NCBI GenBank assembly: GCA_033439255.1
Contig: CM065878.1
Span: 434,001 to 498,000, forward strand
Direction of reading: 5' to 3'
Origin: Hericium rajendrae
Lineage: Eukaryota; Basidiomycota; Agaricomycetes; Russulales; Hericiaceae
Length of the DNA: 64,000 nucleotides
A program made the position numbers and the translations under genes. The notes under the pieces are model-generated. The model made no database searches. It was not told where the DNA came from and saw only the letters and a program-made list of their open reading frames with translations. Shown here one piece after another: positions 43,017-55,013 of the stretch; the first letter of the stretch is position 1, and every line of letters begins with the position of its first letter.

Positions 43017-46000
43017 TGCGGGATACTGAGACCCGAAGAAAGAATGCTCGCTGGCTCAGATTACTACATCTGATCTAGCTCATCCTGTAACGGATGGTTT
43101 ATAAGTTACTACTATAGTCTTCTACTTTCTTACTCTTTTCTACCTGGCTTACTTTTCGAGTTTTGCAGAGTTTCCTTATTAGGATAGCTGAGTTTGAATC
43201 ATGTACTTAGAGCGGATTTCCTTATTGGGAATAAGGATCTATCTTGCCAACTCACCACCATCTGTCTGCTTTTGTCTCAGTCTCTGCTTGTTCTCCTCAT
43301 ATCTGAAAGGTTCTCTTGGGATCCAACCCTCAAAGGAAGGTGTGTGGCCCCCAATACCCTCATCAGGAGGTCTATATCTGCTGCTGGCCCTCAGAGGAGG
43401 TGCCAGCTCATCACTCATCTGCTTGGCTGCAGGACTGAGGCATCCTCGGTTCTGTTAGCTCTAGCTCGTGGACTCTCTCTAGGAGGTCTACGACACCTTT
43501 ATACTCTCCTCACTCGCTCGCCTACCTTGGACTTCCCGGACAGTAGTGGCTCGACCTCTATCGTCCGTTACACATCCCCATCCATCCCATTATGGCCGAC
43601 GTCACCAAATCCATCATCATGCTCGACTGGAAGCTCAGCAGCAACAACTTCGGGATCTGAAAGAAGAAGATCCAGATGATCTTGCGCACTCAGGGCGTCT
43701 GGGACGTCGCTAAGAGCACCGAGACGAAGCCATCGGATCCAGTAGCGGCTGCGTCGTGGGAGCAGAAGGACGCGAAGGCCTTCTCCCAGATCATCCTCAA
43801 TATCACCGATGACGAGATGAATCTCACTCTCAATGCCGACACGTCTGCTGAGGTCTGGACTGCTGTTTGCAACCAGTTTGAGTCGAAGACCGCGACAGGC
43901 AAGTCCCTCATCACCACCAAGTTCTACAGCCTCATGATGGCCCCCACTGACGACCTCGCCACCCATTTATCCACCCTCCGCACATACTACTTTAATGCTG
44001 TCAACGTCGGCATTACGCTGACTGATGCCATGTTCATCGACCATATCCTTTCCTCCCTAAATGGCAACTATGAGACCGTTGTCGACTCGATCGAGGACAC
44101 ATCAAAGATCAGCTCCGCCAAGCTCACTCAACGCTTACTGGATGCGTACAACCGGCGCAAGGCTCGTGAAGAACGCAAAGCGAGTCCGAGCGGTGATGTC
44201 GCACTCCAAGCCGGTGGCACACGGGGCAAGGGCCATTGGCACGATAAACGAGGCAGCGGTCGAGGCATCGGGAGAGAGAGGCGAGAGGACAGCGCATCAC
44301 GTGGCAGTGAGAATGGCGATGGAGGCAACCGTCGCAGACCCATGCGACCGAGCTCGGAGGTGGAATGCTTCGAGTGCCACAAGCTGGGCCATTACAAGTT
44401 CGATTGCCCGCAGGTACTAGGTGATTGTCGTAAAAGCGATAGTCGTGGTCGTTCTAGGGACAAGAACTCTGCCAATATAGCGGGCGGTGATCGCGAGACG
44501 TCGCTCCTTACTTTTTCGGTGGCCCAATCTCCTGAGCAATCTCTCCTAGCTGGTGACCCATGGATCATCGACACGGGTACGTCATTGCACATCAATTCTG
44601 AACATGCCTTGTTCGAAGAGTACAAGCCTGAAGAGCGCTCGATCGGGACTGCATCGAAAGGCGAAGACCTCATCAGCCCGGGTATAGGCTCTATTCATGT
44701 TGACACGGTCACTGGAAGTGGAGGCATGGGCACCGTGTTGTTGTCCAATGTACTGCACGCTCCAGAGGCCATGCACAACCTGCTTAGCATTAGCAAGCTC
44801 GATCGTGCAGGTGGGGGTGCACAATTCGGAGACGGGCAGGTCAAGCTGTTCGATTCTCATCGCAACATCATAGCGACGGGCACGCTACGGGAAAACCTCT
44901 ACTACCTAGACTCCCCGTCAGTCCCCAGACCCAAAGCCCGACCCCGCGAAGCTGCTTTCGCTGCGATCCCACTCACACGCGAACTCTGGCACCGTCACTA
45001 TGGCCATGCTGGAGTTATGAATATCGATCAGTTAATATCGAAGAACATGGTCGATGGGCTTACCTTGGTGTCGAAGGCACCAGCGCCACCATGCGAGGAC
45101 TGCATCTTTGGGAAGCAGCACAGGAAGCCGTTCCCAAAACGGGCTGATCACCGTGCAGACGAGGTCCTCGAGCATGTCCACACGGATGTCTGTGGCCCGA
45201 TGAAGACCCTAGCGCACGATGGATCGTGCTATTTCGTCACCTTCACGGACGACGCATCGCGATATTTGCACGAGTACCGAATGCGGCACAAGAGTGATGT
45301 CTTTAGCCGATTCAAGACGTACCGCACGCTGGTGGAGAAGCAAACTGGCCATTCAATTAGACGGCTGCGTGCTGACAACGGGGGAGAGTATGTCAGTAAA
45401 GAGATGGAGGAGTACCTCGCCGAAGCAGGTATCATCCTCGAGCTGACAGCGCCGTACTCACCCATGCAGAACGGCGTCGCGGAGTGCCTAAATCGCACTA
45501 TTGTTGAGCGTGGTATCGTGGTCGTACACCAGACCGGACTCCTGCATTTCCTGTGGCCAGAAGTTGTCAGCATGCAGGTCTATTTGAAGAACTTGGGACC
45601 TACCACGGTGCTCGACGGCAAGACCCCTTTTGAGGTCTGGCACGGCTATAAGCCGAGCATACGCCACCTCCGCGCTTTCGGTTGCAAAGCCTTCGGGCTA
45701 ATTCCTAAGCAAAAGCGCACAAAATGGGACGCGAAGTCAGTCCAGTGCATACTTATCGGCTACAATGAGGACTCAGCGTACCGCCTATGGCATGGTCCAA
45801 CGTGCTGTATTATTAAATCGCGCGACATCGAGTTCTTCGAGAACGACTTCCCGCTCACCCCTAAGCGCACCGAGAACGTCGCAATCGAGATCGATGATGT
45901 GCTGCCCGCATCAACACTGCCCGTCGCCACAGCACCCCAGAAGCCCGCAGCCCCACCCGCTCCGCAGCCAACGACAAATACCAGCATGCCCACAGGAGCA

Positions 46001-48181
46001 GCGCCAGGGATGATCAGCCAGGGCACGAAGGGGAGCGGGGGAGCGGCACCGGCAGGTGGGGGAGCAGTGCGAGTGAGCGCAGGAGACACGCCGGGCGCTG
46101 GGAGTGCCACACAAGCGAGCGGCAGCGGACAAGCCGGCGGGGGTGCGAAAACCGAAGGTGGGGGGAGTGGTAATGCAAAAAACATGCCTGGGGGAGCAAA
46201 AGAGTCAGCAGAGTAGCAAAAGGACAAGCACTTACCTGCTGCTAAGGCCCAAGCACCGCACCCACCTCCACCTCCACCCACTCGCTGCAGTTCGCGCGAT
46301 GCCGCTCCAAGCGACCTCAAGCTACGAGCGGAGGCGGCAAATGAAGTCGAAGCCGCGAAGCGCGCCGGCAATCGTGTGGTTAAACTCACACGCGAAGCGA
46401 AGTGAGCCGAGTGTGAATGGGTCGCAGCAGCACGCGAAGGGGGAGAGGAGTCGACGGCAAGGATAGAAGAGGTCGAGGAAAGTGAGGGTGAGGTCGAGGG
46501 AATAGTGGAAGGAGAGAGTGGTGAGAGCGAGCGCGAGGAAGACGAAGATGGCGACCCACCAACGAGCGTGATCGCGTACGAGATCGCGGTGCTCGCTATA
46601 GGTGCCGAGCCGAGGACGTATCGCGAAGCGGTGTGGGGCCCCGATCGAGAGAAGTGGGAGTCGGCAATGCAAGAGGAGTACGACATGCTGCTGAAAACCG
46701 GTACCTGGGAGAAGGTGAGACTCCCCGCAGGACGCAAAGCCATCGGGTCTTGCTGGACCTACAAGGTCAAGCATGACGCCGACGGCAATCCTGTGCGTTA
46801 TCGGGCGCGTCTCGTTGCTCAAGGCTTCTCACAGTGACCGGGCGTCGATTTCAATGAGACTCATTCCCCCGTCGCCCGTTTTGAATCTTTCCGACTTGTT
46901 TTCGCTCTCATTGCCCATTTCGGATGGCTCTTCGAACAGGCTGACGTCAAATCCACTTATCTCAACGGCACTCTCAATGAGGAGATCTTCATGCGCCAAC
47001 CCGAAGGCTTCATTTCCCCTGATGAAATCGACCTCGTTCTCTGCCTTCTGAAATCTATCTATGGACTCAAGCAGTCAGGCCGTGTCTGGAACAAAGTCCT
47101 CGATGGTGAGCTCCTCAATATCGGCTTCAAACAGTCTAACTCTGACCCGTGCGTGTATTATCGTGCACTCAAGGACGGCCGCTCGATAGTGGTGATCCAC
47201 ATCGATGACATGTTACTGGCTGCGAGCACCAAGGCAGAGATGGAGAGACTGAAGGAGCAGTTGCGCCACATGCCCTTCCAGGTTGTTGAGTTGGGGGAGC
47301 CACGGATGATGCTCGGGATGGCCGTCTCATGTGATCGGGAGAAAGGGACAGTGACCCTTTCACAGGCTCACTACTTGCGGACAGTCCTGGACCGATTCCA
47401 GATGGCGGACTGCAAGCCAGTGGCTACCCCATTTGACCCGAACACCCAGCTGTCGAAGTTGCAGTGCCCACAGACCCCAGAGGAGGTCAAGGAGATGCAC
47501 GACAAGGACTATGCATCAATCGTAGGTGCACTGATGTACACCGCGATGGCTACTCACCCCGATCTGTCGTATGCTGTCTAGCGCTTATCCCAGTTCATGT
47601 CAAACCCGGGTATCGCCCATTACGCTGCAGCAAAGCGAGTACTGCGGTACATGAAGGGCACATTGGATCTGGCTCTGGTGTATGGGGGAGATGATGGCCC
47701 GTGGGTTCCTATTGGATATGCTGATGCCGATCATGCAAATGATCTCGACAGCCATCGCTCGATCTCGAGATATGCCTTCTTCCTCTCCGGCACCCCGATC
47801 TCTTGGAGCTCGAAGAAGCAACCCACCGTGGCAGACTCGACAGCAGTCGTCGAGTACCTTGCCATTGCGCATGCCACAAAGGAGGCACTCTGGCTGCACA
47901 GCTTACTCGGTGAGCTCGATTTTCCCCAGAATTCTCCCACCCTCATCCATTGTGATAATCAGGCGAGCATCGCCATGTCGAAGGAACAGGTTTTCCATGC
48001 GAGGACAAAGCACGTCGATATTAAGTACCATTTTATTCGTGAACATGTTGACCGTGGACAGATCCAGCTCGAGTACATTCCTACAGCTGAGAATACGGCA
48101 GATATTTTTACAAAAGGGCTTTCTAAAGCTAAGCATAATCTTTTCTCTGATCATTTAGGCTTAGTGGAGGTCTGAGGGGAG

Positions 48182-48437
48182 TGTTGAGAGTAGTACGATA
48201 GTCAGACCACCACTTGTATAGCACGTTTTCCCTTTTCGGACTTTCCCGAATCGTACTGTACTTGCCCGTACCGTGTGTTTGTAGCACCTCAGCATTTTCT
48301 CTTCCTGCGCTGAGGTGAGTATCTTTTGTATCTCGTTCCTGTTCTATTTAGCTCATTCACTACCTTAGTTCATTTCGTAACAGGTAGATATACTAATATA
48401 GCGTTTTTTCTTCCTGCGCTGAGTTCATTCCGTAACA
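48182..48437 (+). repeat. 3' LTR of the Copia element
   Basis: 256 bp and fully alignable to the 5' LTR. A purine-rich tract GAGGGGAG lies directly before it (48,174-48,181) and fits the plus-strand primer site. Confidence 0.93.
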
Positions 48438-49760
48438 GACTTTGTGCCTGTAGTGGTCATCTTGCTGGTACTTGCTTTCTTCGTCGCTTTGGTTGTTGAG
48501 GTCTTAGTGGTGGAACTCGATGAGCCACCCACTTCTCCAGAGGTTGTACTCTTCTTTTCTCGTGCAGACTTGCGTACAGCAACCCTCACTAAGTTTTTTG
48601 TTATTATATATCTTTATAAAAGAATTTCAAAACTTACTATGCATGCCTGCTTCGACCCATGCTTGAACTTGTTTCACACATGTTTCGAGTTTTTTGACAC
48701 TATGAAAAGTGTCAGACTGGATGTTCAAGATGCAATCCATCTCAGACTGTGTGTTCGTCTCCAAGGAATCTCGAATCCCATTCAGCTGATCCCGAAGTGT
48801 CTCAATCTTCTCATCTTCTCCAATATCAGCATCTACACTTTCTCCATCTTCAATGCCTGATGGACCTGACCCAAATAAAAGAATTCAATATATGTACAAC
48901 TTAGACAACCATTTGAAACCTTACCAGTAAGGTCTGGACATTGAAACTAATGAGCAACATCTGGATCTTTCATTTCATTCAACCCACTGAATTGAGAGGT
49001 CCAATTCACAATCAGCTCATTCATCTTGGTCTGTGCAGATGCACCCCTTGCTATCAAGAACAAGGCTATTCAAATTTGCCATTCAAAGTCCATCAGCACC
49101 GGTGGTTTGCCTGCATTACTGAGGGCATACAACATCTATGAAAATCAGTCTATTTTATGTAACTTTAAAATGCATAAAGATTGTCACACCTGCACATATG
49201 TACCTCTGCTAATGCAGTTACTAGACAAAGAAAGTTTTGTGAATAGAACCACCAGAGATAGAGTGAGAGCTGCGAGGATAGGACCTTGCCATCTTTGACG
49301 TGATGGAAATTTTTTTGCTGACTCCAACGATATTCCTCCATTCCTATTAACAGAGAAATTAAAAATCAGAAACTAGTGCAAAAGATTACAAAGAAACACA
49401 TACGCTGCGAGTCCTTTCACAAATTCTTCCTCAGACTTCAGCAAATAACCCTATGTAATTATGAGAAATGTTTAAACAAGATATCAACAAAATAACTACC
49501 TCCATAATCGCATGAAGGCCAGCTGATGCCATCTCCAAATTTTGCAAGATGAACTGCTCTCTCAGTGTGACTCAATGAACATTGGTGCTCTGGATTAAAG
49601 CACACATCACAGTAGCAGATGACTGGGCTGTCCAGACATTGACATTCCAATGATTGCTCAACTGAGACTGACTCTCCAACACAGGCAGCTCGTTGTTCAC
49701 AGGCAGCTCATTGTCCACAGGCAGCTTGTCGTCCTCTACTGGTTGCTCATTCAAGCACTC
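48438..49760 (-). pseudogene. JmjC-like gene, 5' part
   Basis: From about 49,754 down: a repeat-like LPVDNELPVNNELPVLES leader, then ECQCLDSPVICYCDVCFNPE and FGDGISWPSCDYGG (Cys/His-rich, possibly zinc-binding), GYLLKSEEEFVKGLAA, NGGISLESAKKFPSRQRWQG, IGEDEKIETLRDQLNGIRDS (coiled coil) and a Ser/Thr/Lys-rich stretch that runs straight into the 3' LTR border and resumes at 42,748. Introns of ~45-60 nt have GT..AG ends, e.g. 49,499-49,451 and 49,403-49,344. The leader and the Cys-rich exon are in different frames near 49,690, so an intron or a frameshift lies there. The exact start codon is uncertain. Confidence 0.55.
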
Positions 49761-51106
49761 AGAAAAGAGATGTTGAATTGACGATGTTGTAAAGATGTCC
49801 TGGTTGAACCAGGGGAAAGCTCATAGAGTCACAGCCAAGAGTTGAAAGTCTGTTTTTTTTGGATTGATAGGCCAGAATTGTGTCAGAGATGCCGGGATTT
49901 TTTTTTTAATGGTTGAGAAGGCAAAGGAAGATGGCTTTCGACTAAAACAACTATGAGAAAAAGAATTAAAATGTTTTTGAAGACAGAGTTCCACACTGAC
50001 TAGGTCCTGGCATATCTTCAGGGTTGGCCATATTTGAGTTGTCCTAGAATCGTCAGTTGAAGACGGTTTGTACACTATTGGAACAACTTTATAACATTAG
50101 ATGCTGAATTCAAGGCTGTCAGAACAGTACCTTTGATATGAGATATACTGAACAGACTTGTGATATCAGGAGAAAACAACAAGACAACACGATAATAGAT
50201 AGCGTTGACTCGAAGTCTCAGTTCAATCATGTGACCTTACCTCTCAACGGTCATGGAGAGGTAACATCAGATCACTGAGGACTGAGTGCTGAGCCCTTCA
50301 AGACACACTTGGCCAGATAATTTAAAACATATCTAGTGACTATCATTTTGATACTGTTATTCTACATGGCTGTAGTGAAAAACGTTGGATGCTTAATATT
50401 TATGGTATGGACATAGTATTTGATATAAACAACAAGACAACACTAAGTTCCATAACTCAGGGGGTTGGTGAATACTTCAGCAAGGATGGCAGCATCTGGG
50501 TGGACGAAGTTGGTGAGTATTGAGGAGACATGGGACTGAATGACAGGTTGGTAGCTGAATACCATGGCATAGTGTCATCGAGCTGCACAATGGGGACTGC
50601 CGGTGTAGCAAGGTGATGTTGGTAGGAATGACAAGGATGTTGGTAACTAGCATGGACTGGTCAGTGAGTATCTAGGCAAGGAAAGCATCATTTCATGGTA
50701 GTAGAATGGATACATGACATATGGTGATGTACCTAATGATGTGTATTACTGCTGTACGGCAGCCACTACTCACATTAAGTTGACCCTGGAATTGCTGGAA
50801 TATAAAAATATAAGTGAAAACATCATAAGATAACAGATTTCTGTACATACAATGAGTGCAAGTAGTTCAAAGTTTGAAAAGGATGTGATCATGCAGCACT
50901 GCTGGTACTCATGTTACGTTGATCCTTGCATCATGACTCACCAAAATTAGATAGCCTAAGTTAGAATATCACACAGTAGAAAGAAATCATACTTACAATG
51001 TTATGATGAGATGTACAGTAGGTATTGTTTTGGATTGGATGAGCAACAGGACATGCATGTCTGTCTTGCACGGCAGACTACAGCAGAGTGACAACAAGAC
51101 AGAATG
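49761..51106. other. 1.3 kb without recognised gene
   Basis: Mixed unique sequence, presumably promoter region of the JmjC-like gene at its left. The word AACAACAAGACAACAC occurs near 50,172 and again near 50,428; a shorter ACAACAAGACA is at 51,091. No long frame. Confidence 0.4.
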
Positions 51107-51151
51107 AGGATGAAGGATTATGCCCAAAATTTGGGCATAATCCTTCATCCT
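51107..51151. repeat. Perfect 22-bp palindrome with 1-nt centre
   Basis: AGGATGAAGGATTATGCCCAAA is followed by one A and the exact complement. It lies directly in front of the first Ulp1-like exon and could be a cruciform, a rho-independent-like hairpin artefact or an element edge. Confidence 0.85.
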
Positions 51152-51152
51152 G

Positions 51153-53538
51153 GCATTGATGCATTCCACATGGTCCAGCGGTCCGTGGCATTCCGTGAGG
51201 TCTTCCCATCTGCAGGCAGCTGTGCAGCACTCAGGCTGACTTGGTAAGTGATTCCTTATCGTTCTTTCTCATTGCCTTCACCATTTCGAATGTTTGACGT
51301 TTGACATCTTCGTAGACAGCACTGCTTGATGGTCAACACTGGTGAGTTCAAGCTATTTTTTCTGTGCTGTGCAGACTTAAAATTGACCTCGATAGGAAGA
51401 AAACCCAAGGTGACAAAGGCAAAGTCACCGTCTGCAGCACAGATGTCACAAGAGGAGGCAGAGGCCAAGAAGGTCATGGATGCGAAGGAGAAGGCAGAAA
51501 AGAATGTGAGGTGATGACAGTACATCACATATACCAACACATTCTTCATTTTTTCTAACTAGCTTTACAGACTCTACCAACAAAAAAAGAAGATGCAGGC
51601 CCAACAGCTGAAGACATTCAATTTCATCATGGTCTCTGAGCAGCAAATGGACCTCCGGGTCCAGCAGTATGAGCAACGTGTGGCTCATGCTGCTTCTGAT
51701 CATGTCTAGGCTCTCCACATCTCCTCACAGGTGCCTGCCGCCGATGCTGCCGACAGTGTCTCCCATTCCTGCCCCTCTTCTAGCACTTGCATTCCTGCTG
51801 CTGACATCGACAGCCACTACTATGATCCAGCCATGTACATCTCGTACGATCCAGATGTGCATGGCATTCCCCTTTTTATCTCAACCACAAGCTCATTGAG
51901 GACCATTTCTTGGTATTGGTGTGACCTTACACACTTTCTCCTTCCCAAACGTGCCATTTTCTGCATGGACCCAGGCCTGGAAGACCTTATTATGGTGTGG
52001 CTTTCTCAAGTACAAGTGTGGCTTGTGCAATTTGATGTGATCGATCTGTGGGATTGTCCTAATGTGGACAACACTGTCCTTGTCTTGCAGCAACGTGCAA
52101 TCCAATCTGTCAAGCACTTGTTGTCATTGCCATCTGGTGGCTACGCATTGGCAATGAAGGAGGTCAACAGGTATGAGCAGATGGGGGCAGGGGGCGATAC
52201 CTTGTCAGTCATTCGACCTTTTTCTTCAACCCTCACTCCTTTTCCCTGAAGGGCGAGGAGGTCCTCGTTGATGTGCTTGACCATGTTTGACGGTTCATCT
52301 TCAGCACAGATATGATCACATTCAGCATCAAGGCTGAGGTGAATTGCTGGCAAGACAAGGGACCGGAGAGCGTGGAACGTGTGCTGATACAGGTGAGTCT
52401 CTGTCATTCCTAACACTGTATTTCAGCTCAATTGTATGCAGATGCTAGACGCCAGACTATCAGAGTCAGACACCACATTTGGTGTGTTTATCCAAGTGGG
52501 CCGCTGCCATCGTCAAGATATCGAATGGCTTCGCCCTGGTGTCTTGCTGTTGGGAGACCTCATCTCCTATTTCACGCAAAAATGGAACTTTATCTACAGC
52601 GACAGCCTTATCCTGAACACAGACTTCATGGAAACATGTTTACCATATGTGCTGCCTCCCAGCTATTGTCAAAAGGTGATTCGATATGACGGCTTACAGG
52701 TGGTCACCAAGATGGGCGTGATTCCCTGGCACTGCATCGTCATTCCCATCCACCTTCGTAGTGAGCTGTACTAGGTCCTTGCGGTAATTGACTTCGAAAA
52801 GCTCACAATCTCTGTCTACGATAGCCTTAAAGCCACCTATGTCCAAAACAATGAGAAGGTGAAGCCAGATGTAAAGAAGACCAAGCACTGGGGTATTGTT
52901 AATGTGGGCTCATTTTGTATCCTGTCTGTTGGATGTTTGACCTTTTTTTTTTGGCAGCGCTTGGTATGGTTCGTTGATTATCTTTTTGGCATTGCCCAGG
53001 CTACAGGCTACTGGTATATGAAGAATTATTGGAGAAGTTGGATGTTCCATCCACATGCTTTGGTATGCCAGTGTGATTTTAGTGTCTTGTGTACTTACTG
53101 ATCTCCCTCTAGTGTCCCTGGCAGTCCAACTCCTCTGACTGTGGTGTGTTTGCCCTTGTTTTCACGATGCACGTACTCCACGGCAGCATTCCCTCTGATA
53201 CTGTGCCAGCCAGCTTTCTGCTGACCTTCAACGATAAACCTCGTAAACTGCCAGGTGTGCATCTTCATCTCTTGCAAGAACTTATGCATGACTATGACAC
53301 AAAATGCAATGGCTTACCCCTATGGCACGGAGCTAAAACCAAACATGGTAAAGCACAGGCACCAGTCGTGCCCTTGTCCAAGAATGAGTCATCTCCTTCT
53401 CGTCTCTCAGGTGTAGATGTTATTGTCCTGAGTGACAGCGAGGACAAAAAGGAGGAGGGCAAGGACCATGTCATCGAGATCAGTGATTCAGAAGAGAAAA
53501 AGGAACAGGCACACCCGGACACGATGGAGATTGACTAA
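51153..53538 (+). pseudogene. Ulp1-like (C48) cysteine protease gene, degenerate
   Basis: Ulp1 family proteins cleave SUMO-type modifiers. Exons show ~50-75-nt introns: an N-terminal Lys/Glu/Ala-rich coiled coil (SQEEAEAKKVMDAKEKAEK; LYRLYQQKKKMQAQQLKTF), a middle part (DPGLEDLIMVWLSQ..), then the protease domain with IEWLRPGVLLLGDLI, HCIVIPIHLRSELY, VLAVIDFEKLTISVYDSL and QSNSSDCGVFALVFTMHVLH (catalytic Cys with its Gln). Where the catalytic His-Trp is expected, before VLAVIDF, there is a TAG. Other stops occur near 51,706, 52,249 and 52,290. The C-terminal tail has two SDSE(D/E)KK acidic motifs. It may be host-derived or cargo of a transposon, since fungal KDZ and MULE elements can carry Ulp1 genes. 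Confidence 0.7.
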
Positions 53539-53639
53539 TTTTTTGCCTGTTGTAGGCTTGAGATGTTGTGCAGTCATGGTTCATTTTTTTTAGTTGTAGC
53601 TACAGTACTAGAGTAGCTATGAAATCATATTTTTCTATG

Positions 53640-54505
53640 CAACTTACTTGAGATACCAGCATAATGGAAGGTGTTCAGCATCATATGTGTGGCTGGTTCA
53701 CCAATGGACTGAGCGACGAGTGTCCTGCACATGTTGTCATGGTTGGCGATAGACAGGTTGAACTTTGCCTGAATCTCACCGAGGACCCAATCAAAGGCTT
53801 CCCACGTCAGATGATGCCGCTCGAGTACCTGACAAGACATGAAGGTTGCGTGCAGATGCATGCAGAAGATGAGGCTCGCATTGTCCTCAGCTTTCCTGCT
53901 TAGAGGGTCATTGTCACACACAATCACCAGGCATTCCACAAGAGCCTTGACAGCATCGACAACGTAAGTAGGCTCCAGGTCACTAGGCTTTCGCCAATCA
54001 ATGTGGAAGATTTGAACAGCGTTTTGCATGATGCACTGCAGGTTAACAGGAAGATAGTGAGGTATGCTTGGGTCCTATCTTGGGAAGATGAACCCAGGCA
54101 CCATGTGCCTATCTTCCATCAGCTGATAATACTCCTTGTCGAGCTTGGCCTGAAGCTCCAGCGAGCTGTCATCAATACTGACTTGGAGGACACCCGGGAC
54201 AAAACCACCAGTGGGATTTGTAACATCTTGAACTCTTGAATATCCAAGCTGAACATATCGATGTGCTGGCACTGGATGAAAGCGTTGTGCATGCTGTTTT
54301 CACCAAATAAGAATTATCAGATCATCAAATGAATTCCAAACGGTTCCATCATAATTGACCATAACGTCCTTGAGCACCTTGACCAAACACTGCTGAATGT
54401 AACCCATCTCGGTGGTCTTCATGGGTGTGTCGATCAAACCCTCATGACTGACGATGGCATGGAAGAAGAAATCCTGTGGCATCAAGCCACACAGAATGAG
54501 TTTTC
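53640..54505 (-). pseudogene. RNA polymerase II RPB1 fragment
   Basis: In one frame from about 54,500: [132 protein letters not shown] and [20 protein letters not shown]. These match, in order, the conserved core of RPB1 around residues 800-1,100 ([30 protein letters not shown]). Two or three stops interrupt it (near 54,300 and 54,075), and it ends after HYAGISSK. With under a fifth of RPB1 it cannot function. No intron is visible in this part. It is joined at its upstream end to a clathrin fragment in the same orientation. Confidence 0.88.
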
Positions 54506-54995
54506 AACAAGACTGGGTGCCTCTAGACTGTTGTCGTCCTTGGTGAAATGCAGGAGAGTATGATGGCAAATTCAGTATCAATTTTTGGTTGATGAAGACT
54601 GTTGCATGCCATCTGCAGATAACGACCAAGCTCGTTGTGCTTGCCCACGTCATTGGCGGTCTCCATGACCTCTGTGACATTCGAAGGATCTGCTGCTTTG
54701 ATGTACAAATCTGATTATGACAGGGATGAGTGTCGAGTTTGAATGGATAATCGAGCAACAAACCGATCGAATCTTTCACATGGAGACCGTTCAGCTGGGC
54801 CTTCGCATGGCGACTCCACACTTCTGGCCGATTGACCTTGTTTGCATAGTCGACACCATGGTTGATAGAGACAATGTATTCAACAAGGAAGTTGATAGCA
54901 TTTGCATGCCACTTGTACTTCTTGTAGATGGTGAGAGCTGCCTTGTACAATCCATGGTCAGCAGCAATCTTTGTGATCTCGGTGGAGTAGGGAGA
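54506..54995 (-). pseudogene. Clathrin heavy chain fragment
   Basis: From 54,995: TEITKIAADHGLYKAALTIY, KYKWHANAINFLVEYIVSIN, VDYANKVNRPEVWSRHAKAQ, LNGLHVKDSI, a ~54-nt intron (GTTTGT..AATCAG, about 54,756-54,703), then YIKAADPSNVTEVMETANDV, GKHNELGRYLQMACNSLHQP and KIDTEFA. This matches clathrin heavy-chain leg repeats (PEVWSRLAKAQLxGLRIKDSI; YIKADDPSNF; KHDDLVRYLQMARKTLREPKIDTELA). A retained intron shows it was copied from genomic DNA. It runs into the RPB1 fragment at about 54,505 and stops at the foldback beginning at 55,014. Confidence 0.85.
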
Positions 54996-55013
54996 GCAGG
55001 GGGTCTTAGAGGG

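Larger units (their letters stand above)
42749..48437 (+). mobile_element. Copia-type (Pseudoviridae) LTR retrotransposon fossil
   Basis: It is bounded by two 256-bp LTRs (42,749-43,004 and 48,182-48,437) that start TG and end CA, with a 5-bp duplication GACTT on each side. Parts in Copia order: Gag (~43,590-44,430) with a CCHC zinc knuckle, protease near 44,570 (DTGTS), integrase (~44,980-45,900) with HHCC and a DDE core (ADNGGEY), then a low-complexity Gly/Ala/Pro linker, reverse transcriptase (~46,600-47,400; HIDDM) and RNase H (~47,700-48,150). It is near full length but broken, with about four breaks. LTRs differ at 14 of 256 sites, all transitions, so it is moderately old. It sits inside the JmjC-like gene, opposite to its strand. 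Confidence 0.93.

Noticed and set aside
45760-46743. Long open frame antisense to the Copia element
   Set aside because: It lies opposite the low-complexity linker of the element and has a biased composition; a shadow of the sense strand.
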